A program made the translations under genes and the position numbers. The notes under the pieces are model-generated. The model made no database searches. It was given only the letters and a program-made list of their open reading frames with translations, and had not been told where the DNA came from. Below, one piece after another: positions 49,149-57,553 of a stretch of DNA of 64,000 nucleotides. The stretch's first letter is position 1; the number at the start of each line of letters is the position of its first letter. The stretch is from Pseudomonadota bacterium (GTDB taxonomy: Bacteria; Desulfobacterota; Desulfobulbia; Desulfobulbales; JAGXFP01): contig JAHJIQ010000026.1 in assembly GCA_018823285.1 (NCBI GenBank), positions 1 through 64,000 of the forward strand, given 5' to 3'.

Positions 49149-49952
49149 TTATTCGCTGCCATTTAACCCGCTGAATATCAGATCTCTTTGACTGGTCAGA
49201 ATGGTCACATGATCATCTTCCGGGAATTCATGATACACAATCCTTTCGGGATCAATTGCGGCGAGTTCCCGCCCCATTGTAACAGGTAAAGACGTATCCT
49301 CTGCGCCATGTAAAATGATGATTTCCGGTGGAGAGTCTGAACTGAGAATATGCTGAATGAGTTTTCTGTTATCGATCTGTGCAGGCATCAGTATTGAAAG
49401 GATCCATGACTTGACGGCTACCGCCTTTCGCAGGGTAGTAAAAGGGGCCACCAGAACAATCTTCCGAACCGGATGGCGGGCTGCGAACTGCAGAGCGGCC
49501 CCGGTCCCGAAAGAGTGGCCCATGAGACTGTATTCGGCTTCCAGCTGCTTTAAGCCGAAATGCTTTGCCAGCGCCAGGAGCGCCCCCTCGCTATTGAGAT
49601 AATTCTCTTCGGGACGCATCGTCCCCTCGGAAAGCCCGCGGCCCGGATAATCTATCAGCAGATATCCCGTGCGTTCACTCTTCTCCATCTCGATGAAGCG
49701 CATCCACCCCAGGGCAACGGATTCGATCCCGGGGTAGAGGAGAGCGATTCGCTCAGGGGGAACATCCGGATTTTTAATAGGCGGCACGTAAAATGCGACC
49801 TGTCGTCCCTTATCGGTAGTAAATTCAAGCTGAATATTTTCCGATCGGGCAAAAAAATTTTCGATCTGTGAAGGTTCATACGGGATCTGCTTCATACAGC
49901 CAGTCAACAGCGCAAGAACCAGAATCATACTTGCATAAAACCCCTTCATCAC
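49149..49952 (-). CDS. Alpha/beta-hydrolase lipoprotein
   Basis: A 267-residue lipoprotein with lipobox LTGC (Cys about 19). The hydrolase core shows IDYPGRGLSEG, the nucleophile elbow SLMGHSFGTGAALQF near 145, an acid loop IILHGAEDTSLPV near 215, and a C-terminal His in PEDDHVTIL. It is not closely similar to the convergent hydrolase next door but could act on related esters or lipids. Two ATG codons are adjacent at the start; GGAGTG lies upstream. Single-gene unit. Confidence 0.82.
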   Translation of the reverse strand: MMKGFYASMILVLALLTGCMKQIPYEPSQIENFFARSENIQLEFTTDKGRQVAFYVPPIKNPDVPPERIALLYPGIESVALGWMRFIEMEKSERTGYLLIDYPGRGLSEGTMRPEENYLNSEGALLALAKHFGLKQLEAEYSLMGHSFGTGAALQFAARHPVRKIVLVAPFTTLRKAVAVKSWILSILMPAQIDNRKLIQHILSSDSPPEIIILHGAEDTSLPVTMGRELAAIDPERIVYHEFPEDDHVTILTSQRDLIFSGLNGSE

Positions 49953-50412
49953 TCAATCACTCCCTGTACCTGTTTTGCTCTTCAGGACAACCCCCCCTCT
50001 CTCCCACCCTGAAAACGCTTCCGGTCATTCCCGGGACGGAAGTGAACACATCTCAAGGAAGGACCTCCCAAACGGAGAAGACTCCCCTCTGCCCGTAAAA
50101 GCGGCCCGGCAGCTTGCTTCAATCCTTGCAGACAGCTTCGGGAACAGATTCGGGAAACATGCCGTTGCCGAAATATCACCTTTGGTCTTCAAATTTACCC
50201 CGCCAGTATTTCTCCAGTAATTTTCTTGACTTCAGTTCCCTTTCTATTAGACCCTAATAAGGAGCAGAAAGTGCTGGCCGGGATTGGCTCTACTCTGTGA
50301 ACCAACACTGTCACCGTTCATATCATGTATCTCATTGCTTACAGGCGACCATCCCTCCTCGACTGAATATTGTAACAGAATCAGAATAATCCTCATCGGG
50401 TAACGTATTTAA
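49953..50412 (+). other. 460-bp intergenic region without a recognised gene
   Basis: A C/T-rich start (CCCCCCTCTCTCCC) and no supported gene, repeat or terminator. An open frame at 49975-50220 lacks a ribosome site, domain or codon pattern. Promoters for both flanking genes must lie here, but I could not place them. Confidence 0.4.
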
Positions 50413-51582
50413 GTGATCGATCATCAGAAAAAGAATAAACGCCGCCCGGGTCTGGGAATTTATTTAAATTTCGGCCTTGCCGTTGTTTTTGCCGGCGCGG
50501 CCACCTATCTCGTCAATGTGATCCATACCCAGGAACAGCAACAGGCGCTCTTTGAGGCAGAAACCAAGGCAAAGATTCTGCTGGACCGCAACCTGGCAAC
50601 CCACGCCTATTTTTCCCACACCCTCAAACCAAAAGTGTTTGCACTTACCGAACCGGTCCGCAGCGACAGCTATTTTGACCCATCCTGGATGTCTTCAACC
50701 CACGCGGTAAGAGAAATTGATAAACACTTTAAGGCGCTGAATGACGAGGGGTATTATTACAAAGAGTGCGCCATCAATGCCCGCAGCCCCGAAAACGAGG
50801 CCGACGCCTTTGAAAAAGCGTTTATCGAAGAGTTGAATGGAGATCCGGAGCTGAAATATCGATCATTGATCCGCAACCTGGATGGCGCATTTTATTATGT
50901 CACCCTGCGGCGCGGAGAGGTCATGGAGGAGAGCTGCCTCCGCTGCCACAGCACACCGGACAAGGCGCCAAAGCACCTGGTCGGTCTCTATGGCCCGGAG
51001 CGGAGTTTTAATCGCCGTGCAAATGAGGTGGTCTCCGCGATCTCTATCCGGGTGCCACTCTCAGACGCTTACGCCAAGGCAGACCGGTTTTCCAGATACC
51101 TGTCAAAGATATTCATATCCACGCTACTGCTTCTCTTTGCCGTTCAGTATGTGGTCTACCGGTTTGTAATCCTGGGACCGATAACCAGATTAAAAAACAA
51201 GGCCCTGGAGATCAGCGAAAACGATGGGCTTCTCGGCGAAGAAATCCCCCTGCCGATCACCCGTGAATTTGGAGAAATGGCTTCCGCTTTCAATACCATG
51301 TCACACAAACTGCGAAACCAGTTTGATCATCTGGAAGAGAAGGTGGAAGAGCGCACCAGAGAATTAAAGGCCGCAAACCGGGAACTCCAGAAAGCGCTTG
51401 ACGAGATCAAAACACTGAAAGGCATTGTGCCGATCTGCATGCACTGCAAGGAAATCCGGGACGACAAAGGCTACTGGAACCAGCTTGAAAAATTCATCTC
51501 AGACCATTCCGAGGCCCAGTTCAGCCACAGCATCTGCGATAAATGCCTGGAGAAGCATTACCCGGAGTATAAAGAAGAATGA
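50413..51582 (+). CDS. DUF3365 (Tll0287-like) heme-binding membrane sensor with HAMP and Cys-rich C-terminus, no kinase
   Basis: A 389-residue protein. A first transmembrane helix (about 17-36) precedes a periplasmic Tll0287-like domain with one heme c motif, ESCLRCHS near 175, then LYGPERSFNRR. A second helix (about 235-258), a HAMP-like segment and a heptad coiled coil (HLEEKVEERTRELKAANREL) follow. The C-terminus is the conserved four-Cys module ICMHCKEIRDDKGYWNQLE...CDKCLEKHYP, often found at the end of response regulators and kinases in this bacterial group. There is no HisKA, ATPase or cyclase, so it is a sensor without a visible output. GTG start; weak ribosome site. Confidence 0.82.
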   Translation: MIDHQKKNKRRPGLGIYLNFGLAVVFAGAATYLVNVIHTQEQQQALFEAETKAKILLDRNLATHAYFSHTLKPKVFALTEPVRSDSYFDPSWMSSTHAVREIDKHFKALNDEGYYYKECAINARSPENEADAFEKAFIEELNGDPELKYRSLIRNLDGAFYYVTLRRGEVMEESCLRCHSTPDKAPKHLVGLYGPERSFNRRANEVVSAISIRVPLSDAYAKADRFSRYLSKIFISTLLLLFAVQYVVYRFVILGPITRLKNKALEISENDGLLGEEIPLPITREFGEMASAFNTMSHKLRNQFDHLEEKVEERTRELKAANRELQKALDEIKTLKGIVPICMHCKEIRDDKGYWNQLEKFISDHSEAQFSHSICDKCLEKHYPEYKEE

Positions 51583-51799
51583 TATGAAAAGATCAGAGTT
51601 ACTATTTATTCCATTCCGGCAAACCATCTCTCCTGAGTAAGATTTCCACACAACCGCAAACCTTTTTTGAAATCCCCTTCCGCTTCGGAGTCTTTTGCAG
51701 ATTCACCCCGGTTATTTCCTTGAATTGCCACACCCTTTGTTGTAGCTTGTCCAACAGATGCCGCTCATTCCCCTTAATTCAAGAAAATCGGAAGGACTT

Positions 51800-54700
51800 A
51801 TGCTGAAAAAAATTCTGGGCTTCCCGGGACGTGTTCTTGGCTTTCTCTTTGGACGACTCACCTGGACTCCGCCGCTCTGGCTCAGTTCCATAATTCAAGT
51901 CAGCAAAAAAAGCCCCAAGGCATCATGGGCCAGCGTGACCATGCTTGTCGCCTTCTTTATCGGCTATCAATACTACTTGAGTTTGCCGAAGCCTATTCTG
52001 ATTGATGCATCAATTGCCCCTCCCGGACTTACTCCCAATGTTGAAAATCCCGTGCCCGACAACTTGTCGATTGTATTCAACTACGACTACCGGAGTCTGA
52101 AACCCGGCCGGCGACGGCCCGAAGGGCCTCCTTCCGTGGCCCGTATAGATTTGATCGACAAACCCGTAAACCAGGGGATCAAGATGAGCCCCGCCATTCC
52201 CGGGGAATGGAAATGGCAGGGCGACCGACGTCTGGTTTTCAAACCTCAACGAGACTGGCCGGCCGGGGTTGCATACAAGATCGATCTTGAAAAATCCATA
52301 TTTACCGAAGAAACCCGCCTGAAAACCGGATCCTGTTCCTTCACCACCCAGCCTTTCAAGGTTGCCATCAGCGAACTGCAATTTTATCAGGAACCCCAGA
52401 CCCCCTCGGTCAGAAAAATCGTCACCACCCTTTCCTTCACCCATCCGGTTGACAAGGAAAGCCTCCTGGGAAAACTGTCTCTGACCATGCGACCCTCCGG
52501 TTCGACGATGAATGTAATGGCCCGGAAATATGACTACACCGTTGATTTTGATAAAAACCAACGGGAGGCGTATGTTCACTCCGTTCCGGTGCAACTGCCC
52601 CGGGAAGCCAACTATATGCGTCTGGAAATTGACGATGGAGTCAAACCGGCCATCGGCGGCAATGGTTCGGAGGAAAAGCTGGGCAAGGAGGTGTTGATTC
52701 CCAGTATTTTCAGTTTTCTTAAAATAACCGACACCTCGACCAGAATTGTCCCCAACGAAAAACAGGAACCCGAACAGCTGCTGCTGCTCGGTTTCACCGA
52801 CTTCATCGCGGAAGAGGAGTTGTTGTCCAAACTATCGGTTTATCTGCTCCCCGAGCGCAATCCCGGACGTAATTCCAAGTCCTGGAGCAGCCCCCGTGAA
52901 GTGACCCCGGCAGTACTGGCCGATTCTGAAAAAGTGGCCGTAACCCTGATCCCCAACGAGCAGGATTCCGCCAGAGAATACAGTTTCCGCTATGACGCGC
53001 CGGAAGGGCGCTCTCTCTATGTCCGGATCGATGAGGGGCTCAGATCGGTCAATAATTTCATCCAGGAATCCTTCTATGACAATGTTCTTGCCATCCCCCG
53101 TTATCCGAAAGAGGTCAGGATTGTCGGAGAAGGCTCAATCCTGACCAATTCCGGTGACCACAAATTGAGTCTCCTGGCCAGAGGGCACAAGCATCTCAAG
53201 ATATCGATCGGCAGGGTCCTGCCCGGGCAGATTGCGCATCTGGTCAGCCAGACCAGCGGCGACATCAATGACCCCTATTTCAGAAATTATGCCTTTGACA
53301 AAGAGAACCTCGCTGAATTCCACGAAGAGATTCTCGCCCTCAAACCCGCCCACCCCAAAGAGGCAAACTACTCAGCGGTGGATCTCTCCCGCTATCTCAC
53401 CAACGGTTCCGGAGCGTTCGGGCTGTTCTTCATGGAGATCAAGGGCTGGGACAAGAAGACAGACCGGGAGGTCCACGGCAGGACCGACAAGAGATTGATC
53501 CTCATTACCGATCTGGGACTCTTGATAAAAAACAATTCCGATACCTCCCATGATGTTTTTGTGCAGTCGATGAAAACCGGCAAACCGGTGAATAACGCCA
53601 TCGTCGAACTTCTCGGCCTGAACGGTCTGCCCCTGTATACGGCGGTCACCGGAAATGACGGCCATGTCCGCTTTGCCGGGACCAGGGATTTTCATCGGGA
53701 AAAAGAACCGAGTGTCTATGTGGTGAAGACCGGCAATGATATTTCCTTTATTCCCTTCAACCGCTCATCCCGCCAGATCAACTATTCCGGTTTTGACGTG
53801 GGCGGCAACAACCCGGACGGAATAAGCGCCAATCGGCTGTCGGCCTATGCCTTTACCGACCGGGGCATCTACCGGCCGGGTGAAGAGATCAAGGCAGGCG
53901 TGATCGTCAAAAGGGAAGATCTGGCCAATATTGACACCATCCCGCTGGAGCTGGTCGTGACTAACCCGCGCAACAACGATGCGAAAGTCGAGAAAATACA
54001 GCTTCCCGAAAAGGGGTTCATTGATTTTTCCTATGCCACCGATCCGACGACCGAAACCGGGGCCTATCGGCTGGCCGTCTATCTCGTCAGAGACAACGGG
54101 TACCGCGGTGAAATGATCGGCAGCGCCGGGTTCCGGGTGGAAGAATTTCAACCGGACACCCTGAAAATGGAAAGCCGACTGATCGGCGCCGAGCAAAAAG
54201 GGTGGTTTACCGGCGAGATGATCCAGGCACGGATCAAACTTGCCAACCTGTTCGGGACCCCGGCCCAGGACCGGAAGATATCCGGGCAGATCAGTGTGGC
54301 CCCGACCGGCTTCAGATTTAAGGAATATAAGGATTACACCTTCCACGACCCTTTCAGTGACCGGAAAGACAAGCCGCTGACCATCACCGAGACTCTTGAA
54401 GACACCCGAACCGATGCAGAGGGGCGGGCATCTTTCGAGATCCCCCTGGACCGTTTCGATAAAGGGACCTATGTCCTGAACTTCAGCGTGGAAGGGTTCG
54501 AGCCGGACGGCGGCAGGAGCGTGTCCGCCCGCAACAGCGCCATGCTCTCCCCTCTGCCCTATCTGGTGGGCTACAAGAGTGACGGCACATTGGACTATAT
54601 CAACAAAGGCACGGATCGCACAATCGAACTGATTGCCGTGGATCCCCGGCTGGAGCGGCTGGACAAAGAAGGGCTCGCCACCCGCCTGGTTGAAATCCAG

Positions 54701-57553
54701 CATGTCTCGACCCTGGTCAAACAGAAAAACGGCACCTATCAGTACCAGACCGTGACCCGGGAAAAGGAAATCATCACCGGCGCCATTGATATTACCCGGG
54801 AGGGGACGACCAAATACCTCGTCCCCACCGCCGTTCCCGGCGATTTCGCATTGGAAATCTATGGGGAATCGGGCCTGCGTCTCAGCAGAATCAAATTCAC
54901 CATCGTCGGCCACGCCAACCTGACGGGAAACCTGGAAAAGAACGCGGAGTTGCAGCTCAAGCTGAACAAGGCTGATTACCGGCCCGGCGAGATCATCGAG
55001 CTGAACATCACCGCGCCTTACACCGGGTCCGGTCTGATCACCATCGAAAGCGACCGGGTCCATGCCCATAAATGGTTCTCGACCGATACCGCGAGTTCCA
55101 TGCAGACTATCCAGGTTCCTGCCGATCTCGAAGGGAACGCGTACCTGAACGTGGCCTTCATCAGAAGCCCGGATTCGCGGGAGATTTTCATGAGCCCGTT
55201 GAGTTATGCAGTCGCGCCGTTCACCATCGACAGAAGCAAGCGGCAGGTGGCAGTGGACCTCAAAGTCCCCGACCAGGTCGAGCCGGGCCGGAAAATGGAA
55301 ATCTCCTATCAGACCTCGCGCCCTTCCCGCATCGTGGTTTTCGCGGTGGATGAAGGGATCCTGCAGGTTGCCCATTATAAGACCCCCGCCCCCCTCGACC
55401 ATTTTCTCCGGAAAAGAGCGCTGGGCGTCACGACCTTGCAGATACTCGATCTGATCCTGCCGGACTTCAACCTGGTCCAGGCCGTCTCGGCCAGCGGCGG
55501 TGGCGAGAGAGCAAAGATGGCCCTCGCCAAAAATCTGAATCCGTTTGCCCGGATGGTCGACACCCCGGCGGTATTCTGGTCCGGAATTCTTGACGCCGAT
55601 GCCTCGGAGAGGGTCGTGTCGTTTACGGTTCCGGATTCTTTTGCCGGAACATTGCGGGTCATGGCCGTGGCGGTCAGCGAAGACGCCATGGGAGTTAATG
55701 AGTCGGCAACTCTGGTTCGCGGCCCGTTTGTGATTTCGCCCAACGTGCTCACCCAGGCCGCACCGGGAGATATTTTCGAAACCACGGTCGGTATCGCCAA
55801 TCTTGTGGAAAACTCGGGGCCGACGGCAAGAGTCGATATCGAAATCATCCCCTCCGAGCACCTGGAGATAGTCGGTGAAAGCAGGACCTCGCTTGTGATC
55901 GGCGAAGGCGATGAGGGCAAGACCACATTCAAGGTCAGGGTCAGGGAAAAGCTCGGCGCGGCCTCGCTCGCTTTCGTTGCCGAACTCGGTGACCGGGTGG
56001 GCCGGCGGACCAGCGGTCTCAGTGTCCGCCCGGCGATGCCTTATGACACCAGCTTTTCCAGCGGCTTTACCGACAGCGGCAAAGTGAAGGTTGAAATTCC
56101 GCGACAAATATTCCCCGAACTTGCCGAACAGCGGGTCGCGGCATCCGCCAGTCCGCTGGTTCTGGTCGACGGCCTCTCCTCGTATCTGAAAAACTTCCCG
56201 CACGGGTGTACGGAACAGGTGGTCAGCCAGGTCTTTCCGCTGGTCGGTCTGATGACCCATCCCGGTTTCGAACCGCAAAGCAAGGCGGTGCGCGACAGCT
56301 TTACCGTGCTGATCGGTAAACTGCGGCAGCGGCAGCTGGCCGACGGCGGCTTCTCATTCTGGCCCGGAGGCCGCAATACCGCGGCATACCCCAGTATTTA
56401 CGTGATGCACTTTCTCCTGGAGGCGCAAGATCTGGGCTATCCCGTGCCTTCCGATATGATGCAGCGGGGCAAGGATTTCCTGAACGCCTATGCGGGCCGG
56501 GATTGCAACAGCCTCGCCGAGGCCAGGGTCCGCGCCAATGCCATCTACCTGCTGACCCGCCTCGGCACCGTCAGCACCAATTATCTGGTCCATCTCCAGA
56601 CCTATCTCGAGCGCGCGCATAATAAATACTGGAAGGAAGATCTGACTGCGGTATACATGGCCGCCACCTACCAGCTGCTCCAGAAAAGAGAGGCAGCGGA
56701 AGAGCTGATCAGTCATTACCGGATGGGCTCCAAAACGGATCTGCAGAACGGGGACTTTCATTCCATTCTCACCCGAGATGCCCAATATGTCTATCTGCTG
56801 GCCAATCACTTCGAGTCTTTAACAAGCAAGCTGGCCGGCGAAGATCTGTTGCGCTTTGTCGAACCCGTCTTCCATGGCGAATACAATACCATCGCCGCCG
56901 CCTACAGTATTCTGGCCCTGGGCGCCTACAGCAAAAGGCTGGGCATGGACTTCACCGAGCTGATAGATTTTACCGCAGTCGCAGGAACCGATGGCAGTGT
57001 AAGCCAATTGCCGAGCGATCCGTCCCCGTTTCCGAACAGCAGATTTGCAACCGACGTGAGCAGGATTGAGATCACCTCCCCGGAAGCCGTTTACTATATC
57101 GTCTCGCAGGCCGGTTTCGACCGCCGGTTTCCGGAAAAAGAAGTCCGGGAAGGACTTGAGATCATGCGGGAATATCTGAACGATGGCGGGGAAGAGATCA
57201 CCAGCTTCGAACAGGGAAAAGAGATTACCGTCAGACTGAGGATTCGCGCCCTTGACGGGAAGAGCGTCAGCAATGTCGCGGTCATCGACCTGCTGCCCGG
57301 CGGGTTTGAAGTTCTGCGGGATTCCGTGCCCCGGACCGCCTATAACTGGCTGGCCGATTACGTCGACGTCCGGGAAGACCGGGTGGTATATTACGGCAGC
57401 TTCGATACCTCGGTAAAAGAGCTGAACTACCGGGTCAAGCTCACTTCCGCCGGGGAATTCGCAATCCCGCCGGCCTTTGCCGGATCAATGTATGACCGGG
57501 GCGTGCGTGCTGTCTCCAGGGCAGGGGAATTTACAGTGACCAGCTCGAAATGA
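51800..57553 (+). CDS. yfhM: Bacterial alpha-2-macroglobulin family protein with thioester
   Basis: A 1917-residue periplasmic protease trap. An N-terminal membrane helix (about 35-58, ASVTMLVAFFIGYQYY) replaces the lipobox of the E. coli homologue, so it is anchored by a helix. Many macroglobulin (MG) beta domains follow, with the family stretch AYAFTDRGIYRPGEEI near 690, a bait region, and the thioester GCTEQVVSQVF near 1468 in the CxEQ form that links covalently to attacking proteases. The thioester-domain helices and a C-terminal receptor-like domain follow. Start at ATG 51800 (GGAAGGA upstream). The PBP1C gene overlaps the stop by 4 bp, the standard pairing for guarding the periplasm when peptidoglycan is breached. 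Confidence 0.93.
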   Translation: MLKKILGFPGRVLGFLFGRLTWTPPLWLSSIIQVSKKSPKASWASVTMLVAFFIGYQYYLSLPKPILIDASIAPPGLTPNVENPVPDNLSIVFNYDYRSLKPGRRRPEGPPSVARIDLIDKPVNQGIKMSPAIPGEWKWQGDRRLVFKPQRDWPAGVAYKIDLEKSIFTEETRLKTGSCSFTTQPFKVAISELQFYQEPQTPSVRKIVTTLSFTHPVDKESLLGKLSLTMRPSGSTMNVMARKYDYTVDFDKNQREAYVHSVPVQLPREANYMRLEIDDGVKPAIGGNGSEEKLGKEVLIPSIFSFLKITDTSTRIVPNEKQEPEQLLLLGFTDFIAEEELLSKLSVYLLPERNPGRNSKSWSSPREVTPAVLADSEKVAVTLIPNEQDSAREYSFRYDAPEGRSLYVRIDEGLRSVNNFIQESFYDNVLAIPRYPKEVRIVGEGSILTNSGDHKLSLLARGHKHLKISIGRVLPGQIAHLVSQTSGDINDPYFRNYAFDKENLAEFHEEILALKPAHPKEANYSAVDLSRYLTNGSGAFGLFFMEIKGWDKKTDREVHGRTDKRLILITDLGLLIKNNSDTSHDVFVQSMKTGKPVNNAIVELLGLNGLPLYTAVTGNDGHVRFAGTRDFHREKEPSVYVVKTGNDISFIPFNRSSRQINYSGFDVGGNNPDGISANRLSAYAFTDRGIYRPGEEIKAGVIVKREDLANIDTIPLELVVTNPRNNDAKVEKIQLPEKGFIDFSYATDPTTETGAYRLAVYLVRDNGYRGEMIGSAGFRVEEFQPDTLKMESRLIGAEQKGWFTGEMIQARIKLANLFGTPAQDRKISGQISVAPTGFRFKEYKDYTFHDPFSDRKDKPLTITETLEDTRTDAEGRASFEIPLDRFDKGTYVLNFSVEGFEPDGGRSVSARNSAMLSPLPYLVGYKSDGTLDYINKGTDRTIELIAVDPRLERLDKEGLATRLVEIQHVSTLVKQKNGTYQYQTVTREKEIITGAIDITREGTTKYLVPTAVPGDFALEIYGESGLRLSRIKFTIVGHANLTGNLEKNAELQLKLNKADYRPGEIIELNITAPYTGSGLITIESDRVHAHKWFSTDTASSMQTIQVPADLEGNAYLNVAFIRSPDSREIFMSPLSYAVAPFTIDRSKRQVAVDLKVPDQVEPGRKMEISYQTSRPSRIVVFAVDEGILQVAHYKTPAPLDHFLRKRALGVTTLQILDLILPDFNLVQAVSASGGGERAKMALAKNLNPFARMVDTPAVFWSGILDADASERVVSFTVPDSFAGTLRVMAVAVSEDAMGVNESATLVRGPFVISPNVLTQAAPGDIFETTVGIANLVENSGPTARVDIEIIPSEHLEIVGESRTSLVIGEGDEGKTTFKVRVREKLGAASLAFVAELGDRVGRRTSGLSVRPAMPYDTSFSSGFTDSGKVKVEIPRQIFPELAEQRVAASASPLVLVDGLSSYLKNFPHGCTEQVVSQVFPLVGLMTHPGFEPQSKAVRDSFTVLIGKLRQRQLADGGFSFWPGGRNTAAYPSIYVMHFLLEAQDLGYPVPSDMMQRGKDFLNAYAGRDCNSLAEARVRANAIYLLTRLGTVSTNYLVHLQTYLERAHNKYWKEDLTAVYMAATYQLLQKREAAEELISHYRMGSKTDLQNGDFHSILTRDAQYVYLLANHFESLTSKLAGEDLLRFVEPVFHGEYNTIAAAYSILALGAYSKRLGMDFTELIDFTAVAGTDGSVSQLPSDPSPFPNSRFATDVSRIEITSPEAVYYIVSQAGFDRRFPEKEVREGLEIMREYLNDGGEEITSFEQGKEITVRLRIRALDGKSVSNVAVIDLLPGGFEVLRDSVPRTAYNWLADYVDVREDRVVYYGSFDTSVKELNYRVKLTSAGEFAIPPAFAGSMYDRGVRAVSRAGEFTVTSSK

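Noticed and set aside
49975..50220. Small open frame of 81 codons in the 49.9-50.4 kb gap
   Set aside because: No ribosome site, no domain, no codon preference, and it overlaps a C-rich low-complexity start.
53765..56278. Long minus-strand open frame (837 codons) opposite the alpha-2-macroglobulin gene
   Set aside because: Antisense shadow of a confident gene; composition (Gly, His, Arg-rich) is typical of a complementary frame.
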